Shown one piece after another: positions 8,333-15,559 of a stretch of 36,390 bases of DNA. A program made the position numbers and the translations under genes. Numbering within the stretch: position 1 is the first letter of the stretch; every line of letters begins with the position of its first letter. This DNA is from a virus, in the IMG/VR virus record IMGVR_UViG_3300042448_001659, positions 1 to 36,390 of that record; one strand, 5' to 3'. The notes under the pieces are model-generated. The model was not told the origin of the DNA, ran no database searches, and worked only from the letters and a program-made list of their open reading frames with translations.

Positions 8333-8718
8333 TATTCTAAATCACTTGGTTGGTTTCGGTAAATTCTATAACTATCTTCATCAAAGTGTTGTGTACTTAC
8401 TTCAAATATAGTTGCTTCTTCTGTTAAAGCGGTTAGTTGATGTGGTAGTCCTTTTTTAATTTCAATTACATCTCCTTCCTGTATTTGAGTGTAACATCTC
8501 TCTCCATTTTCAGTATCAATCCAATCAAATTGAAATGCTCCTTTCTGAACATACCAAGTTTCATCTTTAATCATATGATAGTGCATTGAGAACTTATTGC
8601 CTGATTTAGTAAATACTAATAATTTACCACAATAATCCGTATCATTGTGTATCCACAACTCATATCCCCATTTCTTATCAACTCGTTTGGGATGTTGTAT
8701 TTTTACATCGTATATCAT
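8332..8718 (-). CDS. Cupin-domain protein
   Basis: A protein of 128 residues with a single cupin fold. Motif 1 is HYHMIKDETWYVQKG, giving metal ligands His46, His48 and Glu53; motif 2 contains GLPHQL with His93. The start KKWGYELWIHN resembles mannose-6-phosphate isomerase type II and sugar-nucleotide enzymes (the WGxE pattern), so the substrate may be a sugar phosphate, but many cupins only bind small molecules. It lies between the thymidylate synthase gene and small helical genes, in the nucleotide and modification part of the block. Metal binding is well supported; the reaction is unknown. Confidence 0.72.
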   Translation of the reverse strand: MIYDVKIQHPKRVDKKWGYELWIHNDTDYCGKLLVFTKSGNKFSMHYHMIKDETWYVQKGAFQFDWIDTENGERCYTQIQEGDVIEIKKGLPHQLTALTEEATIFEVSTQHFDEDSYRIYRNQPSDLE

Positions 8719-8719
8719 A

Positions 8720-9547
8720 CTAATTACTTAAAGGTGCTTTAATTGCCGGATGATGTTGATATCCTTCTAATATAAAATCATCAGGCACATTACAACATAT
8801 ACCATCCATCTTTGCATTTGTTTTTAATGTTGGTAAATCAAATGAATCTCTACTGATTTGTTCTTTAGCTTGTTCAATGTGATTTAAATACAAATGGGTA
8901 TCACCTAAATTGCCAATCAATTCATCAGGTATCATATCCACTTCGTTTGCTATAATATGAAGTAGTAATCCATAAGAAGCAATATTAAATGGTAATCCTA
9001 AAAATGTATCTACACTTCGTTGATTCCACATTAGAGAAATATATCTTTGTCCATTTTCTTCTCTTGTCCAAACCTGAAATCCATAATGACAAGGTGGTAA
9101 AACCATTTGGTCTAACTCACCTACATTCCAAGCTGATACCATTAATCTTCTACTATCAGGATTGGTTTTAAGTTCTTTTACTAAATCATCTATTTGGTCA
9201 ATCCTTCCATTCTTACCATCCCACTTTCTCCATTGCTTACCATAAATAGGTCCTAAATCACCATCGGTTCTTCCACTCTTTTCATAATCACCATCCCATA
9301 TGTGATTGTTATGTTTATGTAAAAAAGCAATATTAGTTTGGCCTGTTAAAAACCAAAGTAGTTCTGATACGATTTGTTTCCATGCCATTTTCTTTGTTGT
9401 AAGTAATGGAAACCCTTCCTGCATATTATGGCGGATTTGATGTCCGAACTCCGATATAGTACCAGTTCCAGTTCTATCTTTTTTCTCCACACCAAATGCA
9501 ATAATATCACTTAGTAGTTGTTGGTATTTTTTATCTAATGTATTCAT
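8720..9547 (-). CDS. thyA: Thymidylate synthase
   Basis: A protein of 275 residues, full length for ThyA. It converts dUMP to dTMP with methylenetetrahydrofolate as methyl donor and reductant. The N-terminal DRTGTGT loop that binds phosphate, the GPIYGKQWR motif, the catalytic Cys153 in LPPCHYGFQ, the RSVDTFLGLPFNIASY block and the HLYLNHIEQ motif are all present. Phages use it to raise dTTP supply for replication. It lies one base after the stop of a small conserved gene and one base before the cupin gene, in one transcript. The call is secure. Confidence 0.97.
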   Translation of the reverse strand: MNTLDKKYQQLLSDIIAFGVEKKDRTGTGTISEFGHQIRHNMQEGFPLLTTKKMAWKQIVSELLWFLTGQTNIAFLHKHNNHIWDGDYEKSGRTDGDLGPIYGKQWRKWDGKNGRIDQIDDLVKELKTNPDSRRLMVSAWNVGELDQMVLPPCHYGFQVWTREENGQRYISLMWNQRSVDTFLGLPFNIASYGLLLHIIANEVDMIPDELIGNLGDTHLYLNHIEQAKEQISRDSFDLPTLKTNAKMDGICCNVPDDFILEGYQHHPAIKAPLSN

Positions 9548-9548
9548 A

Positions 9549-9848
9549 TTATACTATTAAGTCATCTAATTTTATATTGTGCTCATCCAATATTTCGTAT
9601 ATCCTTTCATATACCATTTCCAATACTTCATAATTACTAACGGATTCTCCTTTAAAATCTTTTCCCTCTAATGTATATCCTATTGATTTTTTAGTATTAT
9701 ATTTTATTTCCCACAATGCTAACGCCATATCTAATGATTTAACTGCTCTCATATGTGCCATAGCATCATCCGTATCATTCAAATCATATTTTAAAATTGC
9801 TTCTGCCATTTCTTTTTGGTTTTTCAGTTTTACTTCTAAAGAATACAA
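9549..9848 (-). CDS. Small helical phage protein
   Basis: A protein of 99 residues, helical, with no signal or membrane segment. Features are an acidic centre (DLNDTDDAMAHMRAVKSLDM) and a C-terminal helix with MVYERIYEILDEHNIKLDDL. I recognise it only as the type of small cytosolic protein often next to thymidylate synthase in phages. The first ATG (9848) overlaps the upstream membrane-protein gene by 65 bases; a second ATG at 9809 would cut this to 26 bases, so the start is uncertain. Function unknown. Confidence 0.55.
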   Translation of the reverse strand: MYSLEVKLKNQKEMAEAILKYDLNDTDDAMAHMRAVKSLDMALALWEIKYNTKKSIGYTLEGKDFKGESVSNYEVLEMVYERIYEILDEHNIKLDDLIV

Positions 9849-10113
9849 ATAGTTTAGATTCCAAATTATCCATTTGAGTCATTGCTATCCATTTTCCTAA
9901 TACACTACCACCAATATAGAATGGTAGTACCCACATATCACCTCTTAATAAACTATCTAATGAAAAATAAACTGAAGCAAGTGATACTAAGTTAATCCAA
10001 ACTGAATTAATCAATAATCGGTTCAATTGATTCTCATATGTAAATTTAATCTCCAATACTTTGAAGATATTAAACATAATTTGAAAGGTTAATATTGCTA
10101 TGTAGTTCATCAT
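9784..10113 (-). CDS. Small polytopic membrane protein
   Basis: A protein of 109 residues with about three hydrophobic segments (residues 3-20, 33-52 and 60-80) and a basic, cytoplasmic-looking tail (RSKTEKPKRNGRSNFKI). The positive tail predicts that the C-terminus stays inside. It starts four bases inside the end of the UvdE gene (ATGA overlap) and its 3' end overlaps the next gene by about 65 bases, a long overlap even for a phage. Unknown function. Confidence 0.55.
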   Translation of the reverse strand: MMNYIAILTFQIMFNIFKVLEIKFTYENQLNRLLINSVWINLVSLASVYFSLDSLLRGDMWVLPFYIGGSVLGKWIAMTQMDNLESKLFVFFRSKTEKPKRNGRSNFKI

Positions 10114-11003
10114 TTGATAAAAGGTAATATTGCTAATTCTTTTCCTTTAGCTTCCACCATAATATCCACATCCAATCCGTATGTATTTGGAAGTGAGTTA
10201 ATATAAAGTGAGTGAGCTTGTGGCTTTTCTTTTGGGTTATTTTCATGTAATGCTTTTGATTCTGAATAGTGAACTTCTTGCGTAATTCCAGCCGGCCAAG
10301 TTGTTGCTGCTAATTTAAGAGCTTCTTCTTCACTCAATCCACCTGTACAAAATTGGTGGTGGTGATAATCAAATACAATTGGAATGCCTGTATGTTTGTG
10401 AATATACATAAGGTCTTTAACGGAATACATAGAAGCCTTATCATCATTCTCTAATGTCAATCGTTTGCGTACGCTTGGAGAGAGTCTTTTGAAGTTCTTA
10501 ATCAATCTATCCATCGCAGATTGTTTGTCTCCATAAACACCATTACAGTGGATGTTGATATTATTATAAGGAGTTTTAGATAATCCCATAAGGTCAAATA
10601 TCTTACCATGCAATTCCAAATCAGCAAAAGTTTTTTGAATAACAGATTCATTTGGAGATGGTAATACATTGAAAGGGCCAGGATGTGAATTAATACGCAT
10701 ATTCCAAAACTTAGCGTAATCACCTGCTTTCTTTAATTCACTCTTAATCTCTTTGTAATCTTTTAATTGGGTTAAATCTAACCCATCACCCCAAGGAACT
10801 AAAGCAGATGATAAACGAAAGAAATTAATTCCGTTTAATCTATTCCACTCTAAAATTTTAATAATATCCTTTGCATTGAGTAATGCAAGTTCGGAAACAT
10901 AGTCTAAACCCTTTGCTTCGAAAGTTCTCTTAACCATTGTTCGGTTAGTACCTACTTTCTTACCCATACTCATATTGATACATGCGTATCCTAAATTAGC
11001 CAT
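10110..11003 (-). CDS. uvsE: UV damage endonuclease (UvdE/UvsE family)
   Basis: A protein of 297 residues, near the family's usual length. It belongs to the TIM-barrel UV damage endonucleases, which nick DNA 5' to pyrimidine dimers. The start NLGYACINM, the FRLSSALVPWG motif, the SHPGPFNVL motif, LTLENDD, the metal-binding VFDYHHHQF and the EVHYSES motif are all in order. It would repair phage DNA in light-exposed hosts. A host-type promoter (11026-11057) lies 23 bases upstream of the ATG, so this gene probably starts a transcript that continues into thymidylate synthase. The family call is strong. Confidence 0.93.
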   Translation of the reverse strand: MANLGYACINMSMGKKVGTNRTMVKRTFEAKGLDYVSELALLNAKDIIKILEWNRLNGINFFRLSSALVPWGDGLDLTQLKDYKEIKSELKKAGDYAKFWNMRINSHPGPFNVLPSPNESVIQKTFADLELHGKIFDLMGLSKTPYNNINIHCNGVYGDKQSAMDRLIKNFKRLSPSVRKRLTLENDDKASMYSVKDLMYIHKHTGIPIVFDYHHHQFCTGGLSEEEALKLAATTWPAGITQEVHYSESKALHENNPKEKPQAHSLYINSLPNTYGLDVDIMVEAKGKELAILPFIK

Positions 11004-11025
11004 TTCGATATAATTTGTTGTTATA

Positions 11026-11057
11026 CAAATATACGAAAATTTAATGAGAATACCAAA
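11026..11057 (-). promoter_or_regulatory. Bacteroidota-type promoter for the UvdE gene
   Basis: Minus strand: TTTG (11057-11054), 20-base spacer, TATATTTG (11033-11026), 23 bases from the ATG at 11003. Both boxes are perfect matches. Confidence 0.78.
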
Positions 11058-11059
11058 TA

Positions 11060-12397
11060 TTAATATGATTTACCTGAAAAATCAGTTGGATATTGAGATG
11101 GTTTGATGTTTTTTATCCAGTAATTAACCGCATTTTGGTCATTTATCCAATTCTTACGGTCATCCCAATTAAATTCAGGCTTAGCGTAATAAGGTAACAT
11201 ATTTTTAATTGCAGCTGCTCTAGATGGATGCTCTGCTCTTACTATATCGATAATACCATCGCCATTTGTGTCATATCCATCAATAGAACCATCACCATCA
11301 TAATCAATTGGTCTCTTTGAGTAATCGGTTTGTAGATTCATTAATATCTCATCGGTAATTTCAGGCTCTAATGCTTTTTTATCTTCATCCGTTAGTGTTA
11401 CTTCATCTTCTTCCACATTTGTTGTATTGGAATCAATTTCTTTTTTTTTTATGTCCTCCGTTTGAAGTAATTTCTCTTTATATTTTTCAGCTGCCTGTAT
11501 AAGCTCCTCAGTTGGGGCTGGTGGTATATTTATCGTGTCAAAAAATGTTTTGGTATCATTTTCAGTTGCTAATATAGGAGTTTCTTCATCTTTTGTAGAA
11601 TTTTTTCCACTATCTCCGTATATTTGGTAATTTTTTTCCATTAAATCATCCAAATCATATGTTTTTTCCTTTTTTTTACCAATCAATCCATTAAATGCGA
11701 TAATTAGAGCGATTGCAAGCGGGTCAAACACTATTACAATCAAAAATATGAAGAATTTTACAACATTTTTCAATTCCATACCAAATGCTTCGGCAATAAA
11801 ACGAAATCCACCCACTTCTTTCTCTAAATCTAAGTTTGCAATCTTAATTTCGTTAATTTTATCGTTATTTTTAGCGTTTTGGTCTTGTAAATCAGCTATT
11901 TTCTTATTAATTGTAGCAACTTGCTTATCTTTACTATCAATTGAACGTAATAAACGTGAATTTACCTTACCTTTCTCTAAAATTGTTGATTGGGTTGAGG
12001 ATAATTGCCCTAATTGAGTGTTAAGTTGAGTAATTTGAGCCGTATTTTGCTCAATTTTAGTAGAAAATACTAAAACTTCCCTATCTACTTGCTGTAATTG
12101 TAATGATTGTGCCTGAAAAGCGTTTGAAAGGTAACCAAAAATACCAGCAGAGGTAATCATCATAAGAATACCTACTGAAATTGTTAAATACCATTTGTTA
12201 AAACCCTTAATTTCATCCCAAGTTTGCTTTAAATATGTTGCAGCAACCAATTTAGCAAACTCCAATGAGCCTGCCATCACCATTACCGCCGTTGATGCTC
12301 CACTAAAAAGTACACCCAATCCAGTTACTGAAAAGAATGCTGCACATCCGGCGATAATTAGTGCTGAAAATCCAACTAAGAACTTTAACCAATTCAT
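11060..12397 (-). CDS. Membrane protein with long coiled coil and EF-hand-like calcium loops
   Basis: A protein of 445 residues. Three hydrophobic segments lie in the first 95 residues, then a long coiled coil (about 98-200, rich in Gln, Leu and Asn), then another membrane segment (about 212-240, FFIFLIVIVFDPLAIALII), and a charged tail. Near residue 370 the tail carries two adjacent loops (DYDGDGSIDGYDTNGDGIID) of the EF-hand/dockerin calcium type. I recall membrane proteins with this plan in T4-like phages but know of no function. It starts one base after the stop of the small helical gene at 12399. A coiled coil between membrane segments suggests a periplasmic or membrane-spanning scaffold. 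Confidence 0.65.
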   Translation of the reverse strand: MNWLKFLVGFSALIIAGCAAFFSVTGLGVLFSGASTAVMVMAGSLEFAKLVAATYLKQTWDEIKGFNKWYLTISVGILMMITSAGIFGYLSNAFQAQSLQLQQVDREVLVFSTKIEQNTAQITQLNTQLGQLSSTQSTILEKGKVNSRLLRSIDSKDKQVATINKKIADLQDQNAKNNDKINEIKIANLDLEKEVGGFRFIAEAFGMELKNVVKFFIFLIVIVFDPLAIALIIAFNGLIGKKKEKTYDLDDLMEKNYQIYGDSGKNSTKDEETPILATENDTKTFFDTINIPPAPTEELIQAAEKYKEKLLQTEDIKKKEIDSNTTNVEEDEVTLTDEDKKALEPEITDEILMNLQTDYSKRPIDYDGDGSIDGYDTNGDGIIDIVRAEHPSRAAAIKNMLPYYAKPEFNWDDRKNWINDQNAVNYWIKNIKPSQYPTDFSGKSY

Positions 12398-12398
12398 A

Positions 12399-12578
12399 TT
12401 ACGATAAATCTACTATGTTTGTTGTTAATTCTACCAATCTTTCTATCTCATTTGATAACTTAATTGCTTGTGCTTGGTCTGCAGGTCTTTCACCTTTTAA
12501 CATTTCAGCAATAACTTTCGCTCTTTTAGCAATAGCTTCTAAATGCTCTTGAGCTCTCATTTTGTATTCCGGTTTCAT
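12399..12578 (-). CDS. Small helical protein (59 residues)
   Basis: A short gene of 59 residues: MKPEYKMRAQEHLEAIAKRA, then a helix with AEMLKGERPADQAQAIKL and a last helix ending ELTTNIVDLS. It is fully helical, with no signal or membrane segment. It ends one base before the start of the large membrane protein, so it is probably cotranslated. An ATATTTAT motif lies 24 bases upstream of its ATG. I believe similar short helical proteins occur in T4-like phages; function unknown. Confidence 0.6.
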   Translation of the reverse strand: MKPEYKMRAQEHLEAIAKRAKVIAEMLKGERPADQAQAIKLSNEIERLVELTTNIVDLS

Positions 12579-12601
12579 AATTTGTTTTTTAAATTGTATA
12601 T

Positions 12602-12610
12602 ATAAATATA
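12602..12610 (-). promoter_or_regulatory. Possible late promoter motif ATATTTAT
   Basis: The minus strand reads TATATTTAT 24 bases upstream of the ATG at 12578, right after the Hsp20 terminator, so a fresh start of transcription is needed here. No TTTG box lies 20 bases upstream. Confidence 0.4.
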
Positions 12611-12611
12611 T

Positions 12612-12647
12612 CTAAAATAAAAATGAGGGTGAAATTAATCACCCCCA
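12612..12647 (-). terminator. Rho-independent terminator after hsp20
   Basis: On the minus strand TGGGGGTGA pairs with TCACCCTCA around an AT loop (TTAAT), followed by TTTTTATTTTAG. It lies 29 bases after the stop of the Hsp20 gene. Confidence 0.7.
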
Positions 12648-12676
12648 CCTATTGTTAGTTTGTTTGTTTAGTTAAA

Positions 12677-13156
12677 TTATCCAATTGAAATTGTTCGTTT
12701 CTTTGGTTTTTCAGGTTCTCTCTTTGGTATTTGTAACTCCAATACACCATCTTCAAATGATGCTTTTACACTATCTAAATCAAAGATTTTAGAATCAGCT
12801 GTAAAACTTCGTAAGAATGATGAGCGTTTAACTTCTCTACGAAGATATACTCCACCTTCTTTTTCAGTTGCTTTGTTTGACCTTTCTCCTTTTAGTGTAA
12901 TCACATCACCATCTACATCGATAGTAATTTGTTCTTTGGTTAATCCCGGAACTTCTGCTACAATCTCAATACGGTCATCAAAATTAATGATGTCACATTT
13001 TGGATAAGCTGCTTGTTGAAATGCGTTAATACCAATTTCCTTTGATAATTCAGGAAATGATTCTGAAAATACTTTATCGAATAAAGTATCTAATGGTGAG
13101 AAGAACTCGTCCCTAAATTGGGGAATAGGGAATCCCTTTTGAATTTGTGCTTTCAT
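12677..13156 (-). CDS. Small heat-shock protein, Hsp20/alpha-crystallin family
   Basis: A protein of 159 residues. The alpha-crystallin domain covers about residues 45-145: a CDIINFDDRIEIVAEVPGLT start, ITLKGERSNK, then RREVKRSSFLRSFTADSK and the closing DGVLELQIPK motif. The tail ends in a T-I-S-I motif, the I-x-I type used for oligomer contacts. These ATP-independent holdases keep unfolded proteins soluble. T4-like cyanophages also carry Hsp20. The gene has its own terminator and a possible late promoter motif 76 bases upstream, so it may be a late, virion-assembly-related chaperone. Confidence 0.93.
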   Translation of the reverse strand: MKAQIQKGFPIPQFRDEFFSPLDTLFDKVFSESFPELSKEIGINAFQQAAYPKCDIINFDDRIEIVAEVPGLTKEQITIDVDGDVITLKGERSNKATEKEGGVYLRREVKRSSFLRSFTADSKIFDLDSVKASFEDGVLELQIPKREPEKPKKRTISIG

Positions 13157-13231
13157 TTTTACCTTTTTTAAGCGTTAATTTGTATCTCCTTTTGGATGAT
13201 ACGTTGATATGCTGGCCAGCTCTATCAGTTT

Positions 13232-13241
13232 ATAAATATAA
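13232..13241 (-). promoter_or_regulatory. Possible late promoter motif for hsp20
   Basis: The minus strand reads TTATATTTAT, 76 bases upstream of the Hsp20 ATG and after the HD gene stop. A perfect palindrome GCTGGCCAGC (13211-13220) lies just downstream in the leader. Confidence 0.35.
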
Positions 13242-13253
13242 TGAAATTATTTT

Positions 13254-13916
13254 TTATTTAATTCCGTTCTTATATTCACTATTCTCAATTCGGCAACTCA
13301 TATGGTCTGCCCAATGTAATAAGTAAGGTAATTCAGTTTTTAATTGAAAGTTTTCATCATATGAAATAAAGTATTTTTCATTTCCTTTATTATATAATCC
13401 ATCTGCTAACATAATACCCAACATTTCTTTTTGAGTATATTGGATACCATATTTTTGTAAAGTAAATAAAGCTCTATGTGTTACATCAAAATAATTAATG
13501 TCTGGATTTTGTTTGAATAGGGAACCCTGATTCTTACGATGCCAATCTGATTCTTGCTCTACATAATACGGATGACCAACATCACCTAATTTACCTAAGT
13601 CGTGATGTAGTGCTGCAAATAACAATTCCTCAACTTCAAAATCTATGATACCACCATTAGCTTTGAATTGATTCATTTGTCCGATTGAATTCTTACATAC
13701 ATTCATAACGTGGTCAATATATCCACCATTGTATGCTGAATGGAAATGTGCTTTACCACTTGCCGGCGCCAATAATAATTCCATACCTAATTCATCTTCC
13801 GAATACATATGTAATAACTTCTCCATTCGTTCCGGTTGGTTTACGAATGCCTTACGAATGAAAGCTAGAAACTTCTCATAGTTTTCCTTCAATTGTTGTT
13901 CTGTGTAATTTCTCAT
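13254..13916 (-). CDS. HD-domain phosphohydrolase
   Basis: A protein of 220 residues. It shows His59 in the FHS segment, His69 in YIDHV and the HD signature in LHHDLGKLG (about 103-111), the metal-binding residues of HD phosphohydrolases. These enzymes cleave phosphoesters such as nucleotides or cyclic nucleotides; the substrate cannot be read here. A host-type promoter (13921-13952) ends only five bases from the ATG, so the transcript may have no leader; otherwise translation may start at a TTG codon 9 (13892). Nucleotide clean-up in the phage's nucleotide pathway is likely. Confidence 0.82.
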   Translation of the reverse strand: MRNYTEQQLKENYEKFLAFIRKAFVNQPERMEKLLHMYSEDELGMELLLAPASGKAHFHSAYNGGYIDHVMNVCKNSIGQMNQFKANGGIIDFEVEELLFAALHHDLGKLGDVGHPYYVEQESDWHRKNQGSLFKQNPDINYFDVTHRALFTLQKYGIQYTQKEMLGIMLADGLYNKGNEKYFISYDENFQLKTELPYLLHWADHMSCRIENSEYKNGIK

Positions 13917-13920
13917 AATA

Positions 13921-13952
13921 CAAATATACGATTTATTTTTTAATTTTCCAAA
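13921..13952 (-). promoter_or_regulatory. Bacteroidota-type promoter for the HD gene
   Basis: Minus strand: TTTG (13952-13949), 20-base spacer, TATATTTG (13928-13921). The -7 box lies only five bases from the ATG at 13916, unlike the other sites (mostly 20-27). Confidence 0.75.
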
Positions 13953-14362
13953 TTTGTTCCAGTAAGTGCCTTATAAAGTATTTCAATTTCTTCCTCCGAT
14001 TGACAATATCCTAACCCATCCCAATCCATTAATTCCACAAAGAAAGTTCCTTCAGTCAATCCCATCTCTTTTAACAATCCACTTTCATCGGTAGCGTTTG
14101 AAACTAATCTTGGACAGTATGGGTCATTTCTATCTTTAGGAATTGCTAAAGTATAGTACCAAGCTATTGCTTCAGGCTTTTCCATTGGTTCTTCCATTTC
14201 CTCATCTTCTATACCACCAAAAAAATCATTATTCAGTTCATCTAAATCTTCACCGAATTCTTCAAATAGTGGTTCGTTTACATCACACTTTTTCCAGCCT
14301 TGTCTTATAAAAGTTTCTTCGGTTATTGGAGTTAGTGGAAATTTTACTTCTTTACTTCTCAT
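13940..14362 (-). CDS. Acidic hypothetical protein
   Basis: A protein of 140 residues, strongly acidic in the centre (EEFGEDLDELNNDFFGG, then EDEEMEEPME). The N-terminus has TEETFIRQGWKKCD, a pattern I associate with short phage proteins that take a beta-strand fold. No signal or membrane segment. It overlaps the upstream lipoprotein gene by one base (TAATG), so it is cotranslated with a lipoprotein and the nucleotidase. Its 3' end overlaps the HD gene's promoter. Function unknown. Confidence 0.6.
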   Translation of the reverse strand: MRSKEVKFPLTPITEETFIRQGWKKCDVNEPLFEEFGEDLDELNNDFFGGIEDEEMEEPMEKPEAIAWYYTLAIPKDRNDPYCPRLVSNATDESGLLKEMGLTEGTFFVELMDWDGLGYCQSEEEIEILYKALTGTNLEN

Positions 14363-14901
14363 TATTCTAAAACTATTTTTGTGAATATAATTTTTTTAGA
14401 TGCAAAATGACTGGTTTTAACAATCATAGTATCTCCTTTCATTTCTGATATAGGAGCTATTATTGTATTTATCTCTCCATTAGTTCCACTATAAACTGAT
14501 TTATTTATTGTTGGTACTAATTCATCTTTAGATGCTATCATTGGTGGTAAATTAACTATTGTATATTGTCCATTAAAATAATTTACATATGCATGTGTAA
14601 TATACGCAGTAGTATCACCTCTACGCAACCACCAATATAGATTACTTTCAAATTCAATTTTTTCAATTGGATATGGCTCATTTCCATTAACTAAAATTCT
14701 ACCAGTTATTCGATGTGGTTGCTGATTTGAATTGGGTATTAGTTTTAAATGATAATATCCATTAGCATCTTTTGGTAAAGAGTTTTTACCTGATTGATTT
14801 AGTACCGAATCGATTGATAGTGTATAATTTTTTATTGGTACTGGTACATCTTCTTTTCTACAAGCTGAAAATAAAATTAAGAGGGGTATTAATTTTTTCA
14901 T
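14362..14901 (-). CDS. Lipoprotein with beta-rich domain
   Basis: A protein of 179 residues with a lipoprotein signal peptide: MKKLIPLLILFSAC, in which Cys14 follows an FSA lipobox. Signal peptidase II should cleave before Cys14, leaving CRKEDVPVP. The basic and acidic residues right after Cys do not give a clear retention rule, so inner or outer membrane location is open. The rest is beta-rich with several Thr/Tyr strands. It sits between the nucleotidase and an acidic gene, with one-base overlaps on both sides, so it is part of the phage transcript and not a host fragment. Function unknown. Confidence 0.7.
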   Translation of the reverse strand: MKKLIPLLILFSACRKEDVPVPIKNYTLSIDSVLNQSGKNSLPKDANGYYHLKLIPNSNQQPHRITGRILVNGNEPYPIEKIEFESNLYWWLRRGDTTAYITHAYVNYFNGQYTIVNLPPMIASKDELVPTINKSVYSGTNGEINTIIAPISEMKGDTMIVKTSHFASKKIIFTKIVLE

Positions 14902-15386
14902 TATAATAATTTTTTAAGTATTGATTCCCATGTCGGATATTCGTTCCAAGTTCCGGTTTCGTAATTCAATCCAAATTGTAATAGTTCACCTTTGAATTCT
15001 CCGGCTCCGTTAGCAGTTCTATCATCAATTAAATAATCACCAATTAACATATTTTTTAAATGCGAAATTGTCATCTTCTTTTTGAATAGATTACCGAAGT
15101 GTTCTTCAATCCAAAATCGTTTGTCCATAGCTGCCATCGGATTTCCCCAAGGTGCTGCGGTGGCGATATATAATTCATACTTACCACTTTCTACTAATTT
15201 GTTGATAGCTTCGATAGCTCCTTCAATTGGTGGTGGATTTCTAAATATACCCGGTATGTGGTCATATCTACCTTTGTAACTTTCTCTTAAGAAGGTATTG
15301 TTGGAAATAGTGTTTTCAACGTGTAAACCAAAATCCACTAAAACACCATCCATATCAATCCATACTATTTTCTTGTTATTTGTCAT
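14901..15386 (-). CDS. 5'(3')-deoxyribonucleotidase-like HAD phosphatase
   Basis: A protein of 161 residues of the HAD superfamily, NT5C type. Motif I is IDMDGVLVDF (Asp11 nucleophile, Asp13), motif II has Thr75 in YIATAAPWG, and motif IV is LIDDRTANG (Asp120, Asp121). These enzymes remove the 5' phosphate from deoxynucleoside monophosphates and so balance dNTP pools. It is the first gene of a transcript starting at the promoter 15408-15439 (ATG 22 bases from the -7 box). Three 20-base repeats (15460-15551) lie upstream of that promoter. Confidence 0.87.
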   Translation of the reverse strand: MTNNKKIVWIDMDGVLVDFGLHVENTISNNTFLRESYKGRYDHIPGIFRNPPPIEGAIEAINKLVESGKYELYIATAAPWGNPMAAMDKRFWIEEHFGNLFKKKMTISHLKNMLIGDYLIDDRTANGAGEFKGELLQFGLNYETGTWNEYPTWESILKKLL

Positions 15387-15407
15387 ATCTTCACTTTCTT
15401 TATATAA

Positions 15408-15439
15408 TAAAGATACGAAATATATTTGATATAACCAAA
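15408..15439 (-). promoter_or_regulatory. Bacteroidota-type promoter for the nucleotidase gene
   Basis: Minus strand: TTTG (15439-15436), 20-base spacer, TATCTTTA (15415-15408). The -7 box differs from the consensus only at its last base. A triple repeat begins 21 bases further upstream. Confidence 0.7.
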
Positions 15440-15459
15440 TATTTAGGGTAAAATAATAG

Positions 15460-15551
15460 GTTGAAAATCAACGAGTTATGAAGTATTTTAGGCAAAAATA
15501 TAACCCGTTGAAAATCAACGAGTTATATCTTATTGTAAATCAATGAGTTAT
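15460..15551 (+). repeat. Three direct copies of a 20-base motif (TTGAnnATCAAC family)
   Basis: Copies at 15460-15479 and 15507-15526 are identical (GTTGAAAATCAACGAGTTAT); 15532-15551 differs at three positions (ATTGTAAATCAATGAGTTAT). Each holds a palindromic core (GTTGAaaaTCAAC). They occupy the space between the PhoH gene and the promoter 15408-15439. Related copies lie at 31.9-32.0, 33.8 and 36.1 kb. Confidence 0.85.
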
Positions 15552-15559
15552 GAAATATA

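Noticed and set aside
10502-10723. 73-residue frame inside the UvdE gene
   Set aside because: Same-strand shadow frame of a well-supported gene.
15460-15551. Possible small CRISPR array
   Set aside because: Repeats are only 20 bases, spacers are unequal (27 and 5 bases), the third copy is degenerate, there are no cas genes, and related copies lie elsewhere singly or in pairs.
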